From Symbiodinium natans (Eukaryota > Sar > Dinophyceae > Suessiales > Symbiodiniaceae): a DNA stretch of 64,000 bases. Below the pieces are notes generated by a model. It saw only the letters and a list, made by a program, of their open reading frames with translations, searched no databases and was not told where the DNA came from. How positions within the stretch are numbered: the stretch's first letter is position 1; the number at the start of each line of letters is the position of its first letter. The stretch is from positions 61,001-125,000 of the forward strand of contig CAJNDS010002691.1 of assembly GCA_905221605.1 (NCBI GenBank), written 5' to 3'. Of this stretch, positions 20,000 to 31,400 are shown piece by piece. A program made the translations under genes and the position numbers.

Positions 20000-22472
20000 A
20001 GGGCGGCTCCAGGTTGCTGTGCTCTGGTAGGTGTTCTTCCCCGTGAAGTCCGTCTTGCTGCCGTATCGCTTGCTGAGGCGGATGGTCCGACTGAAGAGCC
20101 TTAGCTCATGGGGGAGTCATGGCATAAGGACGGAGTTTTCGGCCTCGAAAGAGGAGACGGCCTGTGGGGCTGTGGGGCTCGTCGGCTTTATCTTGAGTGT
20201 GGCTGGAAGACCTAGGCTTCATCAAATGAGGCCTCACTCCCAAACCCTCAATATGGAACTCCGCCAAAGCCGTTGAGTCGGTTCAACACGTGAAGCCTTG
20301 CAGCCTAGCACAGGACGAAGCCCAAGAGGCGTAACACCGCAGGATCGGATCACTGTCTTCCTGTCGGTTGACGCTTTCAGGATGCTTCACATCGTCACAA
20401 GGCAGGGAGCCTAAGACAGCCCCACATGTACCCATGTACCCTTTAAAGACAGGCCCGCATGCACCCTTCAAAGTTCAGCTTAAAGCATCCCGAGGCACAA
20501 GCCTGCATTCCGCAAAAAGCAAAAGAGGGATTCCTTGCTCCAACCAAGGGTCAGCATGCTCAGATCCATGCCATCTGGCCGCCCGGTGGGCCAACACACT
20601 TGGGCATCCTCGGTGCGCCCCTACGCAATCCCACCACAATCACAAAGGTTTTCGCAAACTTTGGGGAGCGCCGGGAAGTAGTTTAAGGTTCAGGGTCTCG
20701 GGGCGGGTTGGAGTTCTGGGATTTAGGCAAATTTAGGTCTCCTTTGAGGTTCGATTCCCTGTGCGGGGGAGTCGCCCAAAAACCCTCAACTGACACCTCA
20801 AAACCGCTCCCAGGATCCACTGAAGCCAGTGGCCCAGGCATCACGTCGAATTGCAAGCCTCCTACGAAGGCCAAGACTGGCTGCGCGTTCCTCGAGGAGT
20901 GTTGGGGATCTCTTCGGGCCTTTAAAGCAAAACAGGGGAAGCTTAAGGGAGGGCTCCTTCGATGGAGGGGCGCTGGGGAGGAAGGGCAAACGCATGAAAG
21001 TTCCTGTCAAGACTCCCGAAAAGAAGCCTCCTAAGAGCTTCACGAACTCTAAACCCCCTAAAACCTAAGAGCTTCCCTAAGCCGCAAAAAGTCCCAAAGC
21101 CTGCTAAAATGCCCAGAAGATCATCTTGTAGGTCACCGTGAGGCACTTTTCGATCGCCAGCTCGGCGGTGTAGAAGGAGAAGCCTGATTTCTGGGGCAGA
21201 AGGGGTAGGCCTTGCGGGAGGTTTTACGGGGAGCTGCTGGCCACAAACCTTAAACCTTAAACCCTACACCCCAAGCCCTAGAAGCCATCCGAGCAGCCCT
21301 CCCACTTCGATGGGTTGTCCTTCATCCACCTGTTACCGCAGGGCACGGCCCAAGGCTCCAGCTTGATGAAGTCATCCTTCTTCTTCACCTCAACTTGTTG
21401 GGGGTGTATAGGGTTTTAAGGTTTAGGGCAATTTAGGGTTTAGGGTTACTTTGTTGTAGACTCAAGACCCAAGAGTAACCTCGGAATCCATGGGCTGCCC
21501 TTTTTGGTCAATATTAATTAATGAGGCTTATACTTACAAGGAACCTAAACCCATAAACAAAATGAGCGCCTACCCAAATCGTGAGCCATCGTTGGCCCGT
21601 TGGCCCTAAGACGTGAGGAATATGTGTAGGGGGACTAGGGCGGAAGGGTTGAGGCTCTGCCGGGGTCTCTCTGATTAACCAAGCCGCAACCAGACGATGA
21701 GCCTCAAACCTGAAAATGCCCGATGCTCCCGAAGCAGGAATCCAAGCCCCGGACCCGGACCGCCTTAAACCTCCTGCCGCTTGGAGATCGCGACGCGCCG
21801 GCGCCGGAAGAAAGTTTAAGCAGCCAGGAACTTGCTGATCCTATTGAAAAATCAAGTACCGAATAATCTTGTAAAGACATAAAGTGATGGATGCGCGGAG
21901 CATACAAAAAGCTACAAATCTCAGCCTCCCTGGGCTCCTTGATCGCAGGGTTAACTTCCCAATTCACTTCATGTGCCGGTGAAGGACTGAAGTGGGAGTA
22001 GAGCAGTGTGGGGACGCCAGCGTGCCATTAACTCCAAAGCCAGTGCTAGGCGTTTTGGGCTTTAGAGTTTGGAGTTTGCTTAGGGTTCAAAGGTTCAGGC
22101 TAAACTTAAAAAACTGGATTCACAAGCCGAAGGGGGCGCGCCTGCCAGTCTGTCTTCTTCTTGGTTCTCCGCGACCGACGCGTTTGGGGTGCGAAGGCAA
22201 GGCAAGAGCTGGTGTCCGTCTCCCTGCCCCCAAACCTCGGCTTGCAAAGTGGGCCTTTGCTAAGGTTTAGAGGGTCTAGGTTATGACTCCCCCCCCTCCC
22301 CCGCAAAACAAAAAAAAAAACAAGCCAGGCTGGGACAAGCCCATTTATCGGCCGCGGAGCTGGGTGATGAGCTTGGAAGCATAGTTGCTGCCCTCGTAAC
22401 CTCCGAAAGAAGCAAAGAAGGGATCCAGAGGGCAAACGTTGTGGCAGCGACGCAGCACGGAGTAAGAGCCAA
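20000..22472 (-). CDS. Unidentified protein, internal exons upstream of the trefoil exon
   Basis: Four exons fit together in phase on the minus strand: 22356-22472 (VLRRCHNVCPLDPFF..), 21290-21393 (DDFIKLEPWAVPCGNRW..), 21126-21190 (GFSFYTAELAIEKCL..) and 20000-20099 (RTIRLSKRYGSKTDF..). Donors are GC, GA, GA and GC, and all acceptors are AG. The last one ends in phase 0, as does the start of the trefoil exon, so a single gene from 22.5 to 18.05 kb is the simplest reading. A probable earlier exon encodes GPEPDGLGFDISNFTE near 22550-22620. The peptides contain paired cysteines and tryptophans like secreted or lumenal proteins, but I do not recognise the family. Introns between them carry TTTAGGG-type words. 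Confidence 0.6.
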
Positions 22473-22639
22473 CTCCCTCCAAAATTTACCCCTGCTGCCA
22501 ACCAAGCCAAACCACCAGTCACTCTTAGCCCAAACCCCGAAACGTCTCTCCCTCTCAGTGAAGTTGCTAATGTCGAAGCCCAAGCCATCCGGTTCTGGAC
22601 CGTCTCTGTCCATCTCCGAAGCTGAGAGTTCTCTGCCTT

Positions 22640-24770
22640 AAGAGGCTACAAAAACATTAGGGTTTAGGGCTTCGGGCTTGGGGCTCAGTAGCTTAGGGTT
22701 AGGGGCACAAGGTGCCCTAGACTCTTTGCCAAAGCCCAAGCCTGAAACAATCCGGTAATCCCTTGTCCAAGCTGTCCCTGCTTGTCAGTATTGTGGGGCC
22801 TTCGGCCTTCGGCCTTCCGGCTAAGGAACCTCGAGGAGGTGCTGGGGCTCAGAGCTGGGACAAGCCTTCGACAAAAAGTCCCACGCCGGAATTCTGCCCT
22901 CAAACCCTACAAACCCTCTAATTAGACCCTTCTTTAAACCCTATATATCCGAGTCGAGCCCGAAATGCAAGAACTCCTCAGCGCCCTGAGCACTCTCATC
23001 CGAGCTTCGCTGCGAGTGGGTTTGGATCAGGAAGTTCCTGGACGCTGCGGTGTCCGTCGTCCGTTCTCGGGATTCAGTCAGTGGGTAATCGGTCCATTTT
23101 TAGAGTGCCTATAAGCTTAATCGTGCTACCGCGCCCTGCAACAAAAATCTACGCTCGGCCTTCTGAACTGGCGCTGGAGGCTTCGGGGTTGGGGGGTGAG
23201 GGATTTAAGTGATTTGTTAGGATGTTCAAACGGTTTGGGCGCATACTTGAGGGCTGCCAGGGTTTCGACGTTCGTGTTTCAGGGCTTGGGGGTTTGTTTG
23301 AAGCGTTTCCTTACGGTGGAGGCGGGGCTCTCAGGGCAGTTCTGATTACTACTGCTACCTCTTGTGATTCCTCATTCGAATAATTGTTCTGATTATTACG
23401 GTGGATGGAGAAGACCTTGCGCCGCCGACTTGATCTACTCCAAATGCACCATATGACCTCAACCCCACACCCCTTTTTACAATTGGTTATGTCATGATGG
23501 AGCGGTGCAAGATCTATGTCACTGGGCCGAATCCTCAAAATCTGCTCTTCGCCGCAGTGTGAAAAGGGGGTCGAGGGGAGAAAATGTTATGCACCCTTGA
23601 TAGTCATGCAAGATTGCCTCCATCCACACTATCATTCTGATTATATTGATCCTGATTTATGTTGTAGCTGGTTTAGTGTGGGCCACCACCCCCCCCCCCC
23701 TCCAAACAGTCGGGCCGGGGTTTATATGATTTTAATAGGGAGGAGTTTAGAGAAGTTTAAAAGGGGCAGCGATGCCCGGCAATCTTTTTTAAGCCCCCGG
23801 ACGATTTGCCTTTGTTCAGGATCCCACCGCGCACCCCCAAGCAGTCAGGGTGTCCTGAAGAGCCCAGCCAAATTGACTGTATAGAGGAGGCCCCTACTAA
23901 ACCAGGTCCAACCCCCCCCCACCCCCCCCTTTAACCCCGCTGCCCTTCCTCCCCTTACCCTCTTTCCTCCTTTCCTGTCCTGGGGCCGGCCCGGCTGCCG
24001 AGGCGGCGCGCGCAAGCGTTTACAATTATTATTGGGCAGACTTCGTGGTGCGGGTTTGGGGTCTAGACTCTTCTCTTGGCTTTGAGGAAATTGGGCTTTA
24101 CGGGCCCTGCGCAGCACAACAATCGCTCCTGCATACCCCCCCCCCCCGGTTTAAGGGTGGGCATCTGAATCCCTCCATAACCCTCCTAAACTCATCTCCA
24201 TCCGCTGAATCTGCACTCCTGCTCTCGTGCTTCACTACGGGAGCCGCGCCAGCGGCAGGGAACTTGGACACGGAGGCCTCCTGTGTCAGTCTCTGGGGGC
24301 GTTTATGGGGGCGCGGGGGAGCTTTGATTGGGCATCATCTTAATAAAGGCTTTCGGGTACGAGTAAGTATGTCGATTTGAGAGAAGATTCTCTCATGGCC
24401 TTTTCTCCGCAGGCTTCGAAGGGATTTGAGAGGGCGTTGGGAGGAGAGAGAGAGAGAGAGAGAGAGCGGGCGAGAGAGAGTGGGAGAGACAGAGAGGGAG
24501 GGAGAGGGAGAGGGCACTACCATGACGCGGTACCGGGCAGTTTCGTAGCTTTTCGAGGTGCCCCCCCTCAGCTTTTCGCGGTTGTTTTGTCTGTTGTGTT
24601 GGGGGAGGAGAGTGGGGGCTCCACAAAAATTCTGCTCCTGGATCAAGGAGTAGCCATCCTTGAGGGCCTCTGCACCAGGGGGGGCTTGGGAGGGTCTGGG
24701 GGCTGGGGTTGGGGTTGTTGAATGTTGTTGAGGAGTTTGTGGATTCTGGGGTTTGGGCCTTTGTGAGGTT
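22640..24770. other. Intron-like sequence, one possible exon
   Basis: It is dominated by gggtttaggg-like words, a poly-C tract at 23691-23702 and a GA microsatellite at 24446-24513. A minus-strand segment at about 22975-23075 (RTTDTAASRNFLIQTHSQ) could be an exon, but no phase test was possible. Otherwise I see nothing. Confidence 0.35.
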
Positions 24771-27058
24771 TCAGAACATTGAGCCTGGCTGGCCACCGTC
24801 GAGGCCACGCGGGGCGAAGCCCTCCACGTACTCGGTGAGCATGTCGCTCATCCGGTTCAAGAAGCTCAGCGGAGGCACGAGTTGGATGATCCGGAAGCCC
24901 AGGCACTTGATGACGTCACCGGCGCTGGATCTCTTCGCGCACTTCCGGAGTTCGTCGCCCATGGTGAGTGTGGCCTTAAGGGCGGGGACGTTGTCGGCGA
25001 TCTCGGAGCCGAGGCACTTCATGACATCGCCAAAGTCTCCGCGGCAACTTGCCAACCCTTTCCCAAGCTTGATCGCAGTTTTCAAGGGGCCGGGCCAGTC
25101 CACGCACTTTTTGCCGAAGTTGAAGTCGAAGAGTGTGAGGCTCTGACCCATCAGCCGAACCCAGCACTTCTGCCGCCCGAACTTGACACAAAGCCCGTTC
25201 TCACTTACCTCCAAGGCCCTCCCCCATCCCATCCGAGATTGTAAAATCTAGATACTACAATACAACACAATACACAAAGAATCAGAAAGAGCTTCCCTTC
25301 GGGGTGCCCCCCCCCCCCCCTCGTTCCCGTGCCCCTGCGCCTTTACGCTTGGCGCCGTGCTCGGGTTGCAGCCAGCTTTGAAGTCCTGGAGCCGAATGGA
25401 TGTTGCTCGCTTCGGCTTCAAAAATAACGGCGTGAACTTTGGGGAAGAAAAAGGCGCTTTGTCACTTTGTTCTTTATTTCGTGCCAGAGGGGGAGGGACG
25501 GGAGGTGGTTGCTCCCAAGCCCCAAATAAATGTTCCGCCAGGCATCCGTGAAGCCGCGGGACAGGATGTCCTCTTACAGAGCCAAAGGGTTTCAAGCGAG
25601 CCCTCAAGCGCTCAAGGTGTTCCAAGACTCGGCTAGACCCTTAACTGATGCGATCCCTCACCCCAGCACTTTTGAAATCTTCTTTTCCGAGGAGACATGA
25701 GCCCACTCTGCCAAAAAAGGGGTGAAATTGAGGCGGCTTTTGAGGTGTCGAGGTGGGGTGCTGTCCATGGCCATGTCCACGGTGTCGATGACCGTCTCCG
25801 ACACGAAGGCAACTGGGTCCTGCAGCGTTTACAAGTCACCCTAAACCCTAAACTCCCTAAACCCTGAACCCTAAACATCCGAAACAGTTCCTCTACAAGA
25901 ACCCAATTATGGGGCCTCTGGGTGGCATCAAAAGCACGGGGCCCCCTGTTGAAGACTCTTTTGTGGTCATGCTCCGGCTAGATGAGCGGGTTTAGCAACT
26001 GCAGCTGCAAGGGTTTTCTGTTCGTTCTGATGTGGAACGGAAAGGTCCTTGGCCTTCTCGTAGGCGTCTCCCAGTGCGTCGCCGATTAAGCCGGTGCCGG
26101 AGGTCAAAACTCCGAGGACTTTGGAATTCACACTCGCCTCGCACCCCCTTCGAAACAACAAAAAAAGCTCAGACCCTTGAAGCCTATTAGAACCCCCTAC
26201 TTACCAATAAACCTACACTGACCTAAACTCTCAAAGCATTGCAAAGCATCACAAGACTGCAACAAAGAGGAGAATGGATGGACCCAAGAAACATCCAGCG
26301 ACTGCTCCTCAGCCCTCTCCTTGGAATGGTTGGAGCGGGAGCGCTGGATCAGCTGGGCCGTCGCCTCCGGCGCCTGCGGAGGTGCAGGCGCGGCCTTGGG
26401 GCGGGTCGCGAACTCGCGCGTCTCCCGCTGCCGGTGATGCTTGCGGAGGACGCCCTTCAGAGTGTCCTGCGCGTGCTGAGCCTTGGCCTCCGACGCCAGC
26501 TTCACCTGACATCTTTGCATGGGCGTTTCTAGTTTCTAGGCGCTCAGATCCTGAGTACAGAAGCGCCCACCTCCAGGGCCGACGGCGGGGGCTTGGAAGC
26601 ATTGTGCTCTCCGGCCATGTGGCCGTGCCTCCACTCGTTCATTTCCTTGATTTGCAGCTGCTGAAGCTCCACGATCGTCTCCTACACACAGGCAGCTCTT
26701 CAAGTGGGGGCACTTCAAATACTCGGAGCTTTCTTTCTTTTTTAACTCTAAACACTCTAAAAAGGACTGATCAGATGTCTCCAGCTGGGCGAGCTTCAGC
26801 ATCATGAACTCCAGGTTCCCACCGAGGCCGCCCATGCCCTCCATGTCATCGTTCTTCTCTGGGTCCGGCATCTCCTTGGCCTCGTCGAGGTCGTGGACCT
26901 GGACTGAAAGTGCGCCGGTCACAGAGGTTCAGAGGCGGCCCACCCCCGCCCCCCCCCCACAACTTGCCCCGAGAAAAAAGCCCCGCGGCCGCGTTGTTGA
27001 GGAGAATGCGCTCCATCCCCTGCTTGGCTCCATCCACCGGAATGGTACGTGACATGTC
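24771..27058 (-). CDS. Unidentified multi-exon protein
   Basis: Exons on the minus strand join in phase: 26968-27058 (DMSRTIPVDGAKQGMERILL..), 26782-26903 (acidic, HDLDEAKEMPDPEKNDDME), 26571-26681 (coiled-coil-like ETIVELQQLQIKEMNEWR), 26293-26505 (basic and proline/alanine-rich, LKGVLRKHHRQRETREF) and 26048-26137 (VLGVLTSGTGLIGDALGDAY). Then follow a piece from 25819 (DPVAFVSETVIDTV), one near 25500-25570 (DILSRGFTDAWRNIYLG) and a longer exon at about 24780-25220 with six cysteines (KCVDWPGPLKTAIKLGKG.., DVMKCLGSEIADNVPALK). The first donor is GCAAGT; others are GA or GT. It has no family I recognise. The acidic, coiled-coil and basic segments suggest a scaffold; the cysteine-rich exon may belong instead to the next gene (18.05-22.5 kb). 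Confidence 0.6.
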
Positions 27059-27059
27059 C

Positions 27060-27980
27060 TTAGGGCAAGGACGGCGGGAATTATGGGCCTTGGCAAAAGC
27101 CAGCAAAAATAATCTACCACACGAGTTTCCGAATTGGACCTAAGCTGCTGTTTTCATCGCCGCCGAAGGCACGATGAGGCAAATGAGCTGAAGGAAAAAC
27201 TTCATTGGTAAAGGAGTCGTGCGCACCACGTGCACGCAAGAAAACCCACTACTGGCAGATCATTTCCGTCTTGGGCCGCCAGCTTCAAACAATCATAGAC
27301 ACCGCAACTCGAAACGGCAGCTCTACAGAAAGCACCTCTATGGGAGAAAGAGAGCTTTTGGAAACAAAAGCGGGCTTTGAAAAGTCCTGTTCTTAAACAA
27401 AAGGCATGGTGCTTTTCAAAGCCCTTTTTGTTGAAAAAACACCAACCTTGGGGTTTAGATATATAAAGCCATGTTCTGTAAACTGGAAGCCCTGTTTCGG
27501 CGGTCGCCTGTGTTCGTCCACTTGTAGGGCAGGCAAAGCATGGCCCCTTCGCCCTATAACCTTTAAACCTCTGGGTTTTAGGGTTTAGGGTTTAGGGTCT
27601 AGGTTCCGTCAAAGGTCGATTTCTGCTTTCATCTGCGGGGGACCACGAAGACTTTGGTTTGGCATCCAACACGTTGTGTAGGCAACCTAAAAAGGGCCAC
27701 GATAGCCAGGCGCCTCGTTTCGCACGGCGACACCGGCTCGATCACTGGAAGGCTGTGCGACGCCCAACCGGGCTCAGAAACATTGGAGTGAGATAAAACG
27801 TGGCGCTTCCCGGGGCTCCGAAGCTATGAAGCAAATGCTAAGAATCACGACTTCTCATTTTGGTAGTTCGTGGTTCTTTTGCTTCTTCCTGCCTGTCTGG
27901 CTGAGCCCAAAGAAGAAAACCGTAATTCTCGGCAACGGTTGTTTGAAAAAGAACCTGGCGGTTGATAGCGCCGACGCGGC
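27060..27980. other. Probable intergenic or intron sequence
   Basis: It includes a ggtttaggg cluster at 27573-27603 and no exon-like frames that survive inspection. It could be the spacer between the channel gene's 3' end and the following gene, or a long intron. Confidence 0.35.
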
Positions 27981-27983
27981 ATT

Positions 27984-28223
27984 TTAGCCCGCAGCATGGG
28001 CGCAGCACGATCGCAGAAGGAAATGCAGCAACACACGCAGTAGATAGAGGAACACTCTCAACATACCGCGTAGAGTAGCAATGGTTCCTGTCTCATCAGT
28101 ACCAATGCAACGAGTAGTACTAGTCTTGGATGAGCAGAAGAAGTAGAACAGTAAGATAACTAATGGAAACGCTGCCCAAGCAGCGGTGGTAGCAACGAGG
28201 CTGCTACCAATGATAGGGTTCAT
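27984..28223 (-). CDS. Small ORF with one or two hydrophobic segments, doubtful
   Basis: A 79-codon ATG frame begins MNPIIGSSLVATTAAWAAF and continues PLVILLFYFFCSS, a strong transmembrane segment, with a second hydrophobic, Arg-interrupted stretch after it. It is single-exon, just downstream of the channel's stop codon on the same strand. I do not recognise it. It may be a small membrane protein or an accidental frame in a 3' region. Confidence 0.3.
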   Translation of the reverse strand: MNPIIGSSLVATTAAWAAFPLVILLFYFFCSSKTSTTRCIGTDETGTIATLRGMLRVFLYLLRVLLHFLLRSCCAHAAG

Positions 28224-28491
28224 AGGGTTTTTTACAGGAGGTTTATCGCGTTTAGAAAGTTTTCCACCTTAAGCCTTATCGAAAAGAGCTGCGACGAGCT
28301 TGAGTTGTAGCAGCTTGGCCGCTCAACCGTGAAATTAGAGAAATTGGGATTGTGCGGGGGGGGGGGGGGGGTCTCTCGGATGCGCACTTAGAGTGCTCCA
28401 CTGTTCTCCCAGAGGCATCAGTAGCTTCAAAGATCTTCAAAGCCATGGCTTCAATTGGCTTCAGTAGCTGCGACATATGCTGATCAAGCTG

Positions 28492-31400
28492 CTAAGAACT
28501 GGGCGGCTCCGCATCGTCCGGAGACACATCTGTCGGCCGACTTGGCGACTTCAGGCTGTTGAGGTCTTTCACGTGGTGCTTGGATCTGACTCTGTGGACT
28601 TTGAGCCTGATCTTGCCGACGTGCCTGGGTTGCTTTGCAGGAATTACAGGAAACGGGCAAGAAGTTCCTGTTTTATAAGCCCTAACTGCAACTCCTTTCT
28701 CCGAAATCCGGGCATTTTCCCCAAACATAGGAGAGCCTCCCTTCACACACCCACAATACTCTCCAGTCCTCATATGTGGAGAGAAGCACCACAACAAAGG
28801 GTTTACCCTAAACCCCACACACCCTAAACCCCTGAAATTTTTAAACCCCTGTAAGCCCTGAACCCCCAATCCTAAACCAATTAAATATGTAAAGCCCTAA
28901 ACCCAACCCTAAACCCTAAACCCGAAACCCTAGAAACCCTAGAAACCCTAGAAACCCTGTAAACCCTATAAACCCTATAAACCCTACAAACCCTATAAAC
29001 CCTACAAACCCTACAAACCCTACAAACACTATAAACCCTAAACCCTAAACCCTAAACCCTACAAACCCTACAAACCCTACAAACCCTACAAACCCTAAAC
29101 CCTAAACCCTAAACCCTAAACCCTATAACCCTATAACCCTATAACCCTAAAAACCCCCGGCCCAGGTGCTGGTTGACCTCCGCGATTTGCTGCGCCAGCT
29201 CCTGACGTAGGACTGTGAGCTGCTCCACGCACTGCGTCTTGAACTCGTTGACCATGTCCTGGGTTTAGGGGATTTTGGGGTTAGGGTCTCCTTTCTGAGC
29301 GGGGGTATAGATCTTTTGTGGGGCTTAGAGGGTTTGTAGCATTTTTCCTTTTTTTGGCTTCGGGTTTATGCTTTTCCTTTTCTTTTTCTGGGGGTGAGAT
29401 GAAGGGCTCAAAAGGTTACCTACTCAGCCAAGCCCGACTAAGCCCTAATCCCAAAGCCAAAAGCCCAACAATGCCTAAAACAACTGAAAAAAAGCCTTCA
29501 AACGCCATAAGAAGCCTTCTGTTTAAAGTCTTGGTAGCCCAGTAACTATATTATAGCAAGGCCAACTTTTTTGAATTGGGGTTGGTTACTTCAAAGAGAA
29601 AGGGCAAAGGGTACCACTGGGTAACAAGAAATCCCTTATAACATGCTGAACCCTTTATAAACCCTAACTATAAAACCCTACACTAGAAACCCTGGAAAAG
29701 CCTACTCCCCTATGAACCCTAGCGTCCTGCACAGCCTTGGTGGCCAAGAGGGAGGCCACGACGTCGCTCTTGTTGAGCTCCCCGCGGATCTTCAGGAGGC
29801 CGTGCAGCAACCTCCGGAACTCCGGAGGGCTGAGAATGAGATGTGACACTCGGGAAGTTTAGGGAGATTCGTATTTAGAAGGCTTGGGGTTTAGGGTTTC
29901 TGCTTGCCTTCCCATGAGTTACATGAGTTTGTAAGGTTTCGGAAGTTTATAGGGTTTCGGCTGCATAGTTACTGTATGTGCAGAAAGAAGTTGAACCCTC
30001 ATATACTCCGTTCCCTGATTCCCAGCAAGCCTGCGATAAGAACTCTCAGGGCAGCCTACTCTTAAGCCTCTCTCCGAGCAGCTCGGTCACGTGTAGCGTT
30101 CCGCTGCCGTCGGCGTCGATGATCTCGAAGAGGTTGGCGCGATCCGGCGGAAGCTCAAGCTCGTCCATCAAGCGCTGAACCTTGGGATCCTGGATGATAA
30201 GCAGAAAGAGCTCCTTCGTAATCGCAATCTTGTCATGCAGCCCATCCTCTGTGAGCAGGATTTCAGAAGGCAGCTTATCGAGATTCTTCCGGTCGGATTC
30301 CCCCTGGTCAGCAAAGACATGATAAGCCCCTGCAAACTTCTTAAGCAACTCCCGGGTGGTTTTGGCCACACGGATGGATTCTCTTGCGTGCTGCTCTGCA
30401 GTGACGGCATCGTTCTCTTTGGCGGCCTTCATCGTAATGTCGACGTAAACAGCAAGGATTACGTTGAAAATCCCCATGGCCACAAGCATGTAGCAGGCCA
30501 CGTAACCCGCAATGAAGGGCAAGCCGAGTGCATCAGCAAGCAAGTCATTGATTGGCAGGCCTCTCTCATTGACACACTCTCCTTGGGTGAGTTTAGGCGG
30601 AGTTTAGGGTTCATAGGGGAGACGGGAGGCAGCTTCAACTTCTTAAGTGGACTACTATGTAGTTTTTTGCATCTTCCCAAAGGCTTTGCAGCTTCTGCCA
30701 CATACAAGTATCACACATCTCTCAAGTGTGCTGAAACCCCCCGTCCCCCTGCGACCACCCCCAAAAACCTGAGATGCAAATCAATAATTAATCAATATTA
30801 ATCACCCCAATGACCATACTCCAAAATTTCGACATCTGTACCGTCTTCGAGCAGTTGGTGGCCCACAATCTACCAGATTCTTAAGGCAGCCTCGTCTCCG
30901 TTGAAGCAGCGGAAAGCTGTGAACATAGAGGCGGGGATATTGCGGAAGTAGCGCTCGAGTTCGAGATCATAAGTGCGGGAGTCCTGGCCAATCGTTATGG
31001 TGGCGAAGCCAGCGATGACGTACCTTGGCTGCTTGGCTGAGTTGAGGAACTGACAAGACTAACGTCAAGTTACCATATATATATATATATATATATATTT
31101 AAAAGTCGCAAACCATAAGCATCGCAGCTAAGGTGCAGGACCGAGATGAGCAGGAAGAATGCCAAGGTAAGGGTCCGCACTCCAGCGATGAGGCCTTTGA
31201 CCATCAGGCGCAGGTCCTTCATGAACTTGATGCGAAAGACTTTCCTAGGGGTAGGATGCCCCCCCCCCCCCCCCCCCCCCCCTCGGCAATTATTTGCTAA
31301 CGTTTAGAGGCCTCCTCGCCCTACCAAAAAAACTTAAACATGGTACTGGGCATCCCAGCTGCACAATCCGAACGAGCCGAATCAGCCTGCAGAATCGGAG

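Noticed and set aside
20740-20770. ggttcgattccc resembling a tRNA T-arm
   Set aside because: The five-base stem does not pair and no anticodon or acceptor arms are found around it.
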